From NCBI RefSeq assembly GCF_047468865.1, contig NZ_JBLGTV010000006.1:62001-126000 (forward strand): a DNA stretch of 64,000 nt, in the 5' to 3' direction. The number at the start of each line of letters is the position of its first letter. The first letter of the stretch is position 1. Position numbers and translations under genes: made by a program. Below, in pieces: positions 43,295 through 51,916 of this stretch. A model generated the notes under the pieces. The model worked only from the letters and a program-made list of their open reading frames with translations, did not search any database and was not told where the DNA came from. This DNA comes from Castellaniella hirudinis_A (GTDB taxonomy: Bacteria; Pseudomonadota; Gammaproteobacteria; Burkholderiales; Burkholderiaceae_B).

Positions 43295-44575
43295 TCAGGG
43301 AACCAGGGCGATACCGATGCGAAACTGCGGACTGGATTTTTCGTTGTAGCCCAGCAGGGTCTCGCCGTAGCCCTGGAAATATTGGGCATACAGGTGGCCG
43401 TTCATGTGTAGAAAGGTGCGCTGCAGCGGCCAGGTGGCTTCGAGCTGGGTGGCGTGTCCGCTGCCGCCCTGGCGGTACAGCGCCGACAGGCCCAGGCCAT
43501 TGTCTTGCGCCCAGCGCAGCTTCCAGTCCACATAGCCCAGGTAGGCCGGGTAATGCATATCCGGGTCGGTGCCGAAATACGCCTTGAAACGCGGCATGAA
43601 CTGCAGGCGGCTGCCGTCGTCCAGACGGTAGCTGATCTCGGGCTGCAGGTAGGTGTCGTTCAGGGATCTGGAGGCGTCGCCGTCCTTGCCGTTGGACTTG
43701 TGCTCGACCCCGGCGTTCAGGCCCAGCGTCCAGCGGGCGTCGGCGGTTTCCCACAGCGATTCCCGGGCCCAGAACAGGCTGGGGTTGTAGGTGGTATCGA
43801 CGAAGGGGAGGGAATCCGAATGCAGATCCCACAGCGAAGTCTGGGTGTAGCCGACGTACCAGTGATTCATGAAATGCGGGTGGGCGGGGTCGGCGGGGCT
43901 GAAGGGCCGGTATTTGAAACTGAGCTGGAAACGGGCGTTGGCCCCGCCCCGGTTGCCCAGCGCGAAGTAAATCGGCTCGTAGGGCGACAGGGCGTTGCGG
44001 AAGGTCTCGAACGGGGACAGGCCCGCGGTGGCGGGGCTGGATGCCGCCGTGGCGGGCAGGATGGTCTCGGTGGCGGGCAGGTCGGCGCCGACCTGGGCCG
44101 GCTGGCTGGCCGCTCGCGGCTGTTGAAGCAAGGCGGTGGCCGGGTTGCCCGCCGCCGAACCGCCGGGGCGCGGGGTATCGGCCACCTGCAGCGCCAGCAG
44201 CGTGTCTTCCGCCCCCTGGATGGTCAGGGTCAACAGGCCGTGGCGCTGTGCGGGCACCGGGCCGGCCCAGGCCATGCGCGTAAAGGCATTGACCGGCAGG
44301 TTGGTGGCATCCGCTGAGGTGCGCAGCTGGAAAACGGCCGGGCTGGTCTGGCCCAGGGCGTCGGTCCATGTCCCTTGCAACTGGGGGACGATGGGGGCGC
44401 TGAGGGGATTGCCGCTGTCATTGACCAGCAAACCTTCGATTTCAATCGTGTCGCCCGGCGCGGCCTGGGTCTGGCCCAGCCGCAGGACGAGTTCAGCCTG
44501 TGCCGCCCAGGGGACGGCCAGCCAGGGGACGGCCAGCAAGAGGAAAAAGACAAAACGTGGGATAAGGGACGGCAC
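43295..44575 (-). CDS. pldA: Outer-membrane phospholipase A
   Basis: From GTG 44575 the protein has 426 residues, with a signal peptide (MPSLIPRFVFFLLLAVPWLA to AAQA). A long N-terminal region (about 27-200) of unclear role precedes the barrel. The catalytic site of OMPLA is visible as VEHKSNGKDGDASRSLND, with the expected His and Ser, and the barrel end YAQYFQGYGETLLGYNEKS matches the family. It hydrolyses phospholipids in the outer leaflet when calcium-dimerised. The frame is open to a GTG at 44638, but that would give an overlong signal peptide; no ATG fits. Confidence 0.85.
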   Translation of the reverse strand: MPSLIPRFVFFLLLAVPWLAVPWAAQAELVLRLGQTQAAPGDTIEIEGLLVNDSGNPLSAPIVPQLQGTWTDALGQTSPAVFQLRTSADATNLPVNAFTRMAWAGPVPAQRHGLLTLTIQGAEDTLLALQVADTPRPGGSAAGNPATALLQQPRAASQPAQVGADLPATETILPATAASSPATAGLSPFETFRNALSPYEPIYFALGNRGGANARFQLSFKYRPFSPADPAHPHFMNHWYVGYTQTSLWDLHSDSLPFVDTTYNPSLFWARESLWETADARWTLGLNAGVEHKSNGKDGDASRSLNDTYLQPEISYRLDDGSRLQFMPRFKAYFGTDPDMHYPAYLGYVDWKLRWAQDNGLGLSALYRQGGSGHATQLEATWPLQRTFLHMNGHLYAQYFQGYGETLLGYNEKSSPQFRIGIALVP

Positions 44576-44885
44576 GGCTGTGGAACAAGAAAAGGGGATA
44601 TGGGATGCTACCACCAGGATTGAAACTCGACTCGGCACCGTCGCGGGTAATCATTGGCAAAAGATCGTGTCTGGACGCCGGCGGCCCCGCTGTGGCCATG
44701 GGTATTGCGGCCCGTGCTGTGGCGCATCGATCAAGCGCGGCCAGTGGAATGGAGCTTGAGTCCGCGGGAATCCCAGTACTTCGTTTTGGCCGGGCAGGCA
44801 GTGGACATCGTCGTCGTGCCGGCAAGATTTGGCGGGAAAGTGATCGCTGGTCTTTCCGAACCATTCAGGGCTTGCCCAGAAGCGA
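44576..44885. other. Spacer between pldA and tRNA-Arg
   Basis: About 310 bp with no convincing gene. The first 63 bp are an in-frame upstream extension of pldA, probably leader. The rest should hold the pldA promoter on the minus strand and the tRNA-Arg 3' flank. No clear terminator or -10 box was recognised. Confidence 0.4.
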
Positions 44886-44962
44886 TGGCCCGCCCTGCTG
44901 GATTCGAACCAGCGACCTACGGCTTAGAAGGCCGTTGCTCTATCCAACTGAGCTAAGGGCGG
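44886..44962 (-). tRNA. tRNA-Arg(UCU)
   Basis: Read on the minus strand, acceptor CCGCCCT pairs with AGGGCGG. The D-arm is GCTCAGTTGGATAGAGC, the anticodon loop CTTCTAA gives UCU, and the T-arm is GCTGGTTCGAATCCAGC. Discriminator G and an encoded CCA follow (77 nt). Confidence 0.96.
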
Positions 44963-45137
44963 CGGGGCTGCGCGCAGCCGATCAGCTCGGATTTTAGCGT
45001 CATCGTGTCCCGCGTGCTGGCCGCCGGCCAATTTTCCCGGTGCCGTGCATCCTGGTGCTGCGGCAAGGCCGCGCCGGGGCCATGGGCGCCGGCCCTCGGC
45101 GTATCATATTTATTTTATGACCGTAGGAACCTGCCCC

Positions 45138-46355
45138 ATGACCGCTTTGCCGCCCGATGTTTCCGATCCCGCCACCTGGCACGAACAGACCCTGGTGCTG
45201 CATGGCGATGCCGCCTGCCACCATGATGCCTCGGTGGTGCCGCCCATCCACTACAGCACCACGTTCCGGGCGCAGTCCGCCGAAGAATTCTCGGCCATGG
45301 CCACCACGGTGCGTCCGGCCAATTTCTACACCCGGCACGGCAACCCGGTCAACAAGCACGTCGAGGCCATTCTGGCGGGGCTGGAGGGCACGGAAACCGC
45401 GCTGCTGACGGGCTCGGGCATGGGGGCGATCTGCACCACGATCCTGGCCCTGCTGAAGGCGGGCGACCACGTCGTGGCCCAGCAGCGCCACTACATGAGC
45501 ACTTCCAAGCTGTTCACCGACGTCCTGCCCCGCTACGGCGTGCGGGTCAGCTTTTTCGACCAGACCGACCTGGACAGCCTGCGGGCGGCCCTGCAGCCCG
45601 ACACCCGGCTGATCATGGTGGAAACCCCGGTCAACCCCAGCCTGTCGATCACCGACCTGGCCGCGGTGGCCGACATCGCGCGTGCGCGGGGCATCCTGAC
45701 GGTGGCCGACAACACGTTCGCGTCGCCACTGAATCAGCGGCCCCACGACCTGGGCATCGACATCGTGGTGCACAGCGCCACCAAATACCTGGGGGGGCAC
45801 AGCGACATCATGGCGGGCGCCATTTGCTGCAGCGCCGTCTTGGCCGAACAAATCTGGAAAATGCACATCACCCTGGGGGCGGTGCTGTCGCCCATGGATG
45901 CCTGGCTGCTGTTGCGCGGGCTGCGCACCCTGTCCTTGCGCATGGAGCGCATCAATGCCAACGCGCTGGCGGTGGCCCGGTGGCTGGAAACCCGCCCCGA
46001 AGTCGAATCTGTTTTGTATCCGGGCCTGGCCAGCCACGCCCAGCATGCCCTGGCCGTTCGCCAGATGAAGGGTTTTGGCGCGATCGTGGCGTATTCCATC
46101 CGGGGCGGCTACGCGGCCACGCAGCGTTTTGTCTCGGCCCTGCGCCTGGCGACCCAGGCGGTCAGCCTGGGCGGGGTCGAGACCCTGGCCGTGCATACGG
46201 CGTCCATGTGGGCCAGTTCCATGACCGAGGCCGAAATGCAGACGGCGGGCATCCAGCCCAATTTTGTGCGGATGTCGGTGGGCGTGGAGCACATCGACGA
46301 CCTGATCGCCGATCTGGGCCAGGCACTGGCGGCCAGCGTGGTGGCTGGCCAATAA
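45138..46355 (+). CDS. metC: Trans-sulfuration PLP enzyme (cystathionine beta-lyase/gamma-synthase type)
   Basis: This 405-residue fold-type I PLP enzyme belongs to the Cys/Met metabolism family. Characteristic are YTRHGNPVNKHVEAILAGLEG near residue 64, the aspartate in VADNTFASPL near 190, and the PLP lysine in HSATKYLGGHSDIMAG (Lys216). Members cleave cystathionine or make it in methionine synthesis; cystathionine beta-lyase is the best guess, but the exact reaction is not decided by sequence. ATG 45138 follows AGGA at a 9-bp distance; an ATG at 45117 is in frame without a site. Confidence 0.82.
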   Translation: MTALPPDVSDPATWHEQTLVLHGDAACHHDASVVPPIHYSTTFRAQSAEEFSAMATTVRPANFYTRHGNPVNKHVEAILAGLEGTETALLTGSGMGAICTTILALLKAGDHVVAQQRHYMSTSKLFTDVLPRYGVRVSFFDQTDLDSLRAALQPDTRLIMVETPVNPSLSITDLAAVADIARARGILTVADNTFASPLNQRPHDLGIDIVVHSATKYLGGHSDIMAGAICCSAVLAEQIWKMHITLGAVLSPMDAWLLLRGLRTLSLRMERINANALAVARWLETRPEVESVLYPGLASHAQHALAVRQMKGFGAIVAYSIRGGYAATQRFVSALRLATQAVSLGGVETLAVHTASMWASSMTEAEMQTAGIQPNFVRMSVGVEHIDDLIADLGQALAASVVAGQ

Positions 46356-46359
46356 GCAA

Positions 46360-46399
46360 CGCCCCCATGGCCGCCGCGTAGCGCGGGCCATGGGGGGCG
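46360..46399. terminator. Hairpin between convergent metC-like and ahpD-like genes
   Basis: CGCCCCCATGGCC at 46360-46372 pairs with 46386-46399 over 13 bp with one bulged G. It lies 4 bp after one stop and 17 bp after the other. There is no T tract, so it is a probable bidirectional terminator by position. Confidence 0.5.
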
Positions 46400-46416
46400 G
46401 GCCGGGCCGGTGGGAA

Positions 46417-46896
46417 TCAGACCAGCCCGGCCTTGTCCAGGCCCATTTGTTTGTCGGATGAACCCGGCACGGCCTGGAAGGCCACGCCCAGGCGGTTCCA
46501 GCCGTTGATGCCCACGATCAGGAAGGACAGATCGGCCAGTTCTTGCTCGGACAACTGCTGGCGCACCCGCTGAAAGAGTTCGTCGGGGATGCCGTGCGGC
46601 GGCAGCTGGGTCAGGGCTTCGGTCCATTCGAAAATGGCTTTTTCCTTGGCGTCGAACAACGGGGATTCGCGCCAGACGGCCACATGGTGCAGGCGCAGTT
46701 CGCGTTCGCCCGCCAGTTTGCCTTCTTTGACGTGCATGTCCACGCAGAATGCGCAGCCGTTCAGCTGCGAGGCGCGCAGCGTGACCAGATAGCCGATCTT
46801 GGCCAGGAACGGGTTGTTGTGCAGCAATTGGCTGAACTCGGAGAATTTCTTGGCGGCTTCGGGGGAAGCTTGATAATAATTGAGGCGCAGTGTCAT
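46417..46896 (-). CDS. AhpD-like carboxymuconolactone decarboxylase family protein
   Basis: A 159-residue all-helical protein with the AhpD-type redox motif CAFCVDMHVKEG near residue 58 (CxxC with a histidine three positions on). The segment RLNYYQASPEAAKKF and the later WNRLGVAFQAVPG are common in this subgroup. Related proteins act as alkylhydroperoxidase partners. ATG 46896 gives the typical N-terminus; an ATG at 46929 would add 11 residues. The partner is unknown. Confidence 0.82.
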   Translation of the reverse strand: MTLRLNYYQASPEAAKKFSEFSQLLHNNPFLAKIGYLVTLRASQLNGCAFCVDMHVKEGKLAGERELRLHHVAVWRESPLFDAKEKAIFEWTEALTQLPPHGIPDELFQRVRQQLSEQELADLSFLIVGINGWNRLGVAFQAVPGSSDKQMGLDKAGLV

Positions 46897-47013
46897 GGTG
46901 TATCCAATGGATTCGTTCAACAAACCCATTCATTCTGCACCATTCCGGTCTTGTTTGCCGGGATGCCTGATATGCCGGCAGGGGGTTGGCCCCGTGCCGC
47001 CGGCCGCCTGCAT

Positions 47014-48468
47014 CTACAGGTAGGGGCTGGCCAGCCAGATCACGCGGTTGCGCAGTCGCTTCCAGAAAGGGATCGCCTGCAGGGTTTCCTGGGTGACCTG
47101 ATCGGCATTGGCGATTTCGCGGTCGATGCGGCCTGCGATCTGCCGCGCCAGGGCCGGGTCGTAGATTTCCAGATCCAGCTCGAAATTCAGCCGCAGGCTG
47201 CGAGGGTCGAGGTTGGACGAACCCACGTAAGACCAGCCGTCGTCGATGGTCAGCAGCTTGGAATGGTCGAAATTGCCCCGGCTGGCCCATACCCGGCAGC
47301 CGCCGGAAATCACCTGGGCCAGCTGGGCGTCCATGGCGTAGCTGACCAGCCGCAGGTTGTTGCTGCCCGGGATGACGATATCGACCCGCACCCCGCGCCG
47401 CGCGGCGGTGTTCAGCGCCCCCATCAGGGTCTGGTCGGGCAGGAAATAGGGCGATTGGATGCGCACGTGGTGCTGCGCCACCGCCAGCGCGCCCAGCAGT
47501 ACGTTGTGCGTCGCGGCGATGAAGCGGTCCGGGCTGGAACGGATGCAGCGGGCGGGCACCTGGGGGTGGGGGGCGTCGGGCGCCTGGTGGCACCAGTCTT
47601 CGATGCGCAGACGTTCGCGTGTGGTGAATTCCCAGTCGTTGGCGAAGACCGCGAACAATTGGGCGGCCACCGGGCCTTCGATGCGGAAGTGCGTGTCGTG
47701 CGCGGCGTGGCTGCCCATCAGGGACGCCAGGAAGCTTTCGCGGATGTTCATGCCGCCCATGAATCCCAGGTGGCCGTCGATGAACAGGATTTTGCGGTGG
47801 CTGCGCAGATTGGCGTAGGGCATGCGCAGGCCCAGCACGTGCGACATGAACAGCGCGGTGCGGATGCCGTCGCGCCGCAGCAGGCCCACGATGGGTGGGT
47901 GCGAATATTTGGCACCGACGGCGTCGATCAGCACCCGGATCGTGACCCCGCGCTCGTGGGCGCGGCGCAGGGCCGCCGCGAACTGCAGGCCGATGCGGTC
48001 GTGGTCGAAAATATAGCTTTGCAAGGCAATGCAATGCTGCGCGCCGTCGATGGCCTGCAGCATGGCCGGGTAGGCCTCGTCGCCGCTGTCCAGCAGGGTG
48101 ATGTGGTTGCCGTCGTGCAGCGGAAACCGGCTGACGCGGTCGCACAGCAGCCGCAGCGAATCGAATTGCGGCCCGGCGATGGAGGCGACTTCGGCCACCG
48201 GGTCGTGGGTGTGGTTGACGTAGTCCTTGATCAGCCGGCTGCGCTGGGTGGACAACTGGTCGTGGCGGATGCGGTTGATGCCCGCCACCAGGTACAGGAA
48301 AGGCCCCACGAACGGCGACATGATCACGACCCCGACCCAGGCGATGGCGGCGCGGACGTCGTTTTTGTTCATGGCGGCATGGACGGCGGCCACCGCACTG
48401 AGCGTCAGCGAGGCAATGGCCACCAGGTGCGGCCAGTAGTCGGAAAAAAACTGCGAGATGGCGAGCAT
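47014..48468 (-). CDS. cls: Cardiolipin synthase (phospholipase D family)
   Basis: This 484-residue membrane enzyme condenses two phosphatidylglycerols to cardiolipin. Two N-terminal helices (about 12-35 and 42-62) anchor it. Two HKD motifs are present: HRKILFIDGHLGFMGGMN near 225 and HSKLLTIDDGWSYVGSSNLDPRS near 405. ATG 48468 is used; the frame upstream overlaps a small gene. It closes a leftward run of PACE protein, small Trp-rich protein and cls. Confidence 0.93.
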   Translation of the reverse strand: MLAISQFFSDYWPHLVAIASLTLSAVAAVHAAMNKNDVRAAIAWVGVVIMSPFVGPFLYLVAGINRIRHDQLSTQRSRLIKDYVNHTHDPVAEVASIAGPQFDSLRLLCDRVSRFPLHDGNHITLLDSGDEAYPAMLQAIDGAQHCIALQSYIFDHDRIGLQFAAALRRAHERGVTIRVLIDAVGAKYSHPPIVGLLRRDGIRTALFMSHVLGLRMPYANLRSHRKILFIDGHLGFMGGMNIRESFLASLMGSHAAHDTHFRIEGPVAAQLFAVFANDWEFTTRERLRIEDWCHQAPDAPHPQVPARCIRSSPDRFIAATHNVLLGALAVAQHHVRIQSPYFLPDQTLMGALNTAARRGVRVDIVIPGSNNLRLVSYAMDAQLAQVISGGCRVWASRGNFDHSKLLTIDDGWSYVGSSNLDPRSLRLNFELDLEIYDPALARQIAGRIDREIANADQVTQETLQAIPFWKRLRNRVIWLASPYL

Positions 48469-48478
48469 GGCGGCGTTT

Positions 48479-48718
48479 TCAGAGGGATGAGGCGGGGCGT
48501 TGGCGCAGGGATTCCAGCCAGTCTGGATTGGGGGCGCCCTGGGCGGCCAGCCGCTGGTTACGGGAATTGGCGCGCCAGACCCCGCCGCCAATGCCCGGCA
48601 GGGGCTGGGTGCGATACCAGAACCAGCGCCCGTCGGCGTCCTGGGCCAGCCAGTCCCAGCCGTCGGGGGCGGTGGACCAGTCGGGCGCCGGGGAAGGGAA
48701 AGTGGAGGATGGGGTCAT
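48479..48718 (-). CDS. Small tryptophan-rich protein of unknown function
   Basis: A 79-residue soluble protein with no signal peptide or membrane helix. Tryptophans are dense (WSTAPDGWDWLAQDADGRW then FWYRTQP), followed by GGGVWRANSRNQRLAAQGAPNPDW near the end. ATG 48718 leaves 10 bp to cls downstream and 63 bp to the PACE gene upstream, which suggests an operon. The family was not recognised; amino-acid use and tight spacing argue it is real. Confidence 0.6.
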   Translation of the reverse strand: MTPSSTFPSPAPDWSTAPDGWDWLAQDADGRWFWYRTQPLPGIGGGVWRANSRNQRLAAQGAPNPDWLESLRQRPASSL

Positions 48719-48781
48719 GGCAAGTGCGGGGTTGGGCGGTCGTACCGGCCTGGCCGCGCGCCAACCGGCGCCGAGAGGCAA

Positions 48782-49210
48782 TCAGTGGGCTGCGACCAGA
48801 TTCTGACGAATCTTGTCATAACCCAGGTTGAAAAGAAAGCCATAAGGCAGATAAAACAGCACGAAACCGATATCCAGCAGCAGGGCGTGCCAGAGGGAAA
48901 CGTCCAGCCACCAGGCGACGAAGGGGATGGCGATCACGATCAGGCCCGCTTCGAAGCCGCAGGCGTGGCCCACCCGCACCCAATAGCCGCGCTCGAAGCC
49001 CCAGCGCGCCTGCAGCCGGTCGAACAGCCAGTTGTACAGCATGTTCCAGACGACAGCGATGGTGGCGATGACGGCGGTCAGAATGCCCATGCTGAGTATC
49101 GAGCGGTTGGTGATCCAGGCGGCCAGGGGCGCGGAAATACCAATCGCCAGAACCTCGAACGCCAGGGCGTGGAAGACGCGTTCGGACAGAGACCGATGGT
49201 GAATCTGCAT
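48782..49210 (-). CDS. PACE-family multidrug efflux protein
   Basis: This 142-residue membrane protein has four helices arranged as two bacterial transmembrane pair (BTP) domains. The first holds the conserved acidic helix RVFHALAFEVLAIGISAPLAAW (Glu near residue 19) and VVWNMLYNWLFD; the second holds HACGFEAGLIVIAIPFVAWWL and YLPYGFLFNLGYDKIR. The family, known from AceI, exports chlorhexidine and related cationic compounds. The substrate here is unknown. Confidence 0.88.
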   Translation of the reverse strand: MQIHHRSLSERVFHALAFEVLAIGISAPLAAWITNRSILSMGILTAVIATIAVVWNMLYNWLFDRLQARWGFERGYWVRVGHACGFEAGLIVIAIPFVAWWLDVSLWHALLLDIGFVLFYLPYGFLFNLGYDKIRQNLVAAH

Positions 49211-49302
49211 GGGGATAGGGTGTCATGGCGGTGGTGTCGTCACCACATTCATGCATCGCAGGCGGGTCGTCCCTGCCTGGCCGGAAGAAACCGGGGAAAG
49301 GA

Positions 49303-49379
49303 TGGGGTGACCGATGGGGCTCGAACCCACGACAACCGGAATCACAATCCGGGACTCTACCAACTGAGCTACGGTCACC
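49303..49379 (-). tRNA. tRNA-His(GUG)
   Basis: Read on the minus strand, the extra G-1 is followed by acceptor GTGACCG, pairing with CGGTCAC. The anticodon loop ATTGTGA gives GUG, the T-arm has GTTCGAGCC, and an encoded CCA follows discriminator C. The G-1:C73 pair is specific to histidine tRNA. Confidence 0.96.
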
Positions 49380-49501
49380 ACTGAAAGAAAAGGGATTCTA
49401 GCATGACTAAATTGCTTTTGCAGGGATGGCGGTGGACGCTTGATTCCGGCCGGATTTTCAGTCATGTTATGGGATGATGGATTTCATCTAAAGGAAAAAA
49501 C

Positions 49502-50131
49502 ATGGCCCAGATTTTTGTCGTCCATCCCGATAACCCCCAGTCGCGCCTGCTGCAGCAGGCGGGCGATCTCCTCACCCAAGGCGGCCTAGTGGCCGTGCCC
49601 ACCGATTCCAGCTATGCCGTCGTGGCCCGCCTGGACGACAAAGCCGCCGCCGAAAGCCTGCGTCGCCTGCGCGGCCTGGACGAACGTCACCACCTGACGC
49701 TGCTGTGCCGCGATCTGGCCGAAATCAGCCATTTCGCCAAGGTCGGGAACACCCATTACCGTCTGCTGAAAATGGCCACGCCGGGGCCCTGGACCTTTAT
49801 CCTGGAAGCCACCAAGGAAGTCCCCCGCCGGGTATCGCACCCTTCGCGCAAGACCATCGGCATCCGGGTGCCCGACCACCGGGTGGCCCGCGCCCTGATC
49901 GACGCGGCGGGTTCGCCCCTGTTGTCCACCACCCTGATCCCGCAGGGCGAGACCCATGCCCTGAACGACGCGCAGGACATCCTGGCGCGCTACCAGCACG
50001 ACCTCGCCGCCATCGTCGATGGCGGGGCGTGCCCGCTGGATCCCACCACGGTCATCGACCTGACCGGCGACGAACCCCTGGTCGTGCGTGTGGGGCGCGG
50101 GGATCCCGCCGCCTTGGGGATTCAAATGTAG
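49502..50131 (+). CDS. YciO/Sua5-family L-threonylcarbamoyladenylate synthase-like protein
   Basis: A 209-residue YrdC-fold protein. LTQGGLVAVPTDSSYAVVARL near residue 24 is the nucleotide/threonine-binding region, and LRGLDERHHLTLLCRDLAEIS and PGPWTFILEATKEVPRR follow the family pattern. Sua5/TsaC members make threonylcarbamoyl-AMP for tRNA t6A; the YciO branch, which this resembles, may have a different or weaker activity. AAGGA precedes the ATG. Confidence 0.85.
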   Translation: MAQIFVVHPDNPQSRLLQQAGDLLTQGGLVAVPTDSSYAVVARLDDKAAAESLRRLRGLDERHHLTLLCRDLAEISHFAKVGNTHYRLLKMATPGPWTFILEATKEVPRRVSHPSRKTIGIRVPDHRVARALIDAAGSPLLSTTLIPQGETHALNDAQDILARYQHDLAAIVDGGACPLDPTTVIDLTGDEPLVVRVGRGDPAALGIQM

Positions 50132-50241
50132 GCGTTTCGGGATCGACGTTTCGAGATCGAAATAAGGCTGCCGGTTTGGCCGGGCAGCGGTTATGCTAAC
50201 GGGGATTGTCGGCATGGGCCGACGCCCTGTTGCGTTTTTTC

Positions 50242-50895
50242 ATGGATCAGCTCATCCAGACCATCGCGGTCTATGCCTTGCCCGTTCTTTTCGCCATTAC
50301 GCTGCACGAAGCCGCGCACGGCTATGTGGCGCGTTATTTTGGCGACCCCACCGCGTACCAGGCTGGCCGCATCAGCCTGAATCCCCTGCGTCACATCGAC
50401 CCCATGGGCACCATCGTGGTGCCGCTGGCGCTGCTGTTCGTCACGCGCCTGATGGGGGGCGGGCTGCTGTTTGGCTGGGCCAAGCCCGTGCCGGTCAACT
50501 GGAGCCGCCTGCGCCGGCCCAAACAGGACATGCTCTGGGTGGCCCTGGCCGGGCCGGCCTCCAATCTGCTGCAGGCGATTTTCTGGGTACTGTTCCTGCG
50601 CGTCATGCTGTCGGCGGGGCTGATTCAGCACGCCGATAATTTCTGGGCCTTGATGGCCCAGGCCGGGGTCGAAATCAACCTGATCCTGATGGCCCTCAAC
50701 CTGCTGCCCTTGCCGCCGCTGGACGGCGGGCGCATCGTCTTCAGCCTCTTGCCGCCCCGGATGGCCTGGCAATATGGGCGCATCGAACCCTATGGCTTCG
50801 CCATCTTGATTGTCCTGATGGTCATGGGGTGGCTGTGGCCCCTGATGATGCCCTTGCTGCATTTCGGCCAGTGGGTGGTGCGCGGCTTCCTGTAG
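50242..50895 (+). CDS. Site-2-type M50 membrane metalloprotease
   Basis: A polytopic protein of 217 residues with the zinc motif HEAAH near residue 19 inside the first helix, and the second metal-ligand motif NLLPLPPLDGGRI near 153. LAGPASNLLQAIF lies between. These are the core S2P motifs without PDZ or CBS domains, so it is a minimal member. Such proteins cleave membrane substrates; the target is unknown. A TTG at 50206 would add 12 residues; ATG 50242 is preferred but uncertain. Confidence 0.85.
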   Translation: MDQLIQTIAVYALPVLFAITLHEAAHGYVARYFGDPTAYQAGRISLNPLRHIDPMGTIVVPLALLFVTRLMGGGLLFGWAKPVPVNWSRLRRPKQDMLWVALAGPASNLLQAIFWVLFLRVMLSAGLIQHADNFWALMAQAGVEINLILMALNLLPLPPLDGGRIVFSLLPPRMAWQYGRIEPYGFAILIVLMVMGWLWPLMMPLLHFGQWVVRGFL

Positions 50896-51012
50896 TTTTC
50901 AGCTTGGCGCGCCGCACGGCGATTTGTCGATGTCCGGTGCCCGAATCCGGTAAACTTGCTTTTTTGTCTTGCCCGGGTTGGCGCCTGGGTGTCTCACGGA
51001 GATTCTTTTATC

Positions 51013-51915
51013 ATGGCCGGTGTGGATTCATCCTTTCCCTCGTTTCAGGGCAGCGTGGTGGCCTTGGTAACGCCCATGCACCCCGACGGGCAGTTGGACC
51101 TCGAAGCCTTTCGCCGGTTGATCGACTGGCACATCGACCAGGGCACGGATGCCCTGGGGGTGGTGGGCACCACGGGCGAATCCCCCACCGTCACAGTGCA
51201 GGAACAGGCCGAACTCATCGAACTGGCCGTGCGCCACGCCGACGGGCGGGTGCCCGTCATCGCCGGGACGGGCGGAAACTCCACCGCCGAAGCCATCGAG
51301 CTCCAGCGTCACGCCTATGCCGTGGGGGCCTCCGCGGGCCTGACCGTGGCGCCCTACTACAACAAGCCCACCCAGGAAGGCCTGTACCAGCATTTCCGCG
51401 CCATCGCCGAATCCGTCGAACTCCCCAGCATTCTGTATAACGTGCCGGGGCGCACCGTGGCCGATCTGTCCAACGACACCATTTTGCGCCTGGCCCAGGT
51501 GCCGGGCATCATCGGGGTGAAAGACGCCACCGGCAATATCGCCCGGGGCGCCCAGCTGATCGCCGCCGCGCCGGCGGATTTCCAGATTTTCAGCGGCGAC
51601 GATCCCACCGCGGCCGCGCTAATCCTGTTGGGTGGACGGGGCAATATCTCCGTCACGGCCAATGTCGCCCCGCGCCTGATGCACGAACTCTGCGCCGCCG
51701 CCTTGCGGGGCGACGTCCCGGAAACCCGCCGCCTCAACAATCTGCTGGCCGCCCTGGGCCGGGTGCTGTTCGTCGAATCCAATCCCATTCCGGTCAAATG
51801 GGCGGTGGCCGAAATGGGCCTGATCCAGCTGGGCTATCGCCTGCCGCTTACCCCCTTGTCCGATTCCTTCCGCGCCGTCGTGCGCCAAGCCCTCGTTGAT
51901 GCAGGTTGCCTCTGA
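51013..51915 (+). CDS. dapA: 4-hydroxy-tetrahydrodipicolinate synthase
   Basis: This 300-residue (beta/alpha)8 enzyme condenses pyruvate with aspartate semialdehyde in lysine and diaminopimelate synthesis. The motif [12 protein letters not shown] is near residue 48, the catalytic tyrosine in ILYNVPGRT near 140 and the Schiff-base lysine in GVKDATGN near 168. GGAG precedes ATG 51013 by about 10 bp. bamC begins 1 bp after its stop, a pairing conserved in proteobacteria. Confidence 0.95.
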   Translation: MAGVDSSFPSFQGSVVALVTPMHPDGQLDLEAFRRLIDWHIDQGTDALGVVGTTGESPTVTVQEQAELIELAVRHADGRVPVIAGTGGNSTAEAIELQRHAYAVGASAGLTVAPYYNKPTQEGLYQHFRAIAESVELPSILYNVPGRTVADLSNDTILRLAQVPGIIGVKDATGNIARGAQLIAAAPADFQIFSGDDPTAAALILLGGRGNISVTANVAPRLMHELCAAALRGDVPETRRLNNLLAALGRVLFVESNPIPVKWAVAEMGLIQLGYRLPLTPLSDSFRAVVRQALVDAGCL

Positions 51916-51916
51916 C

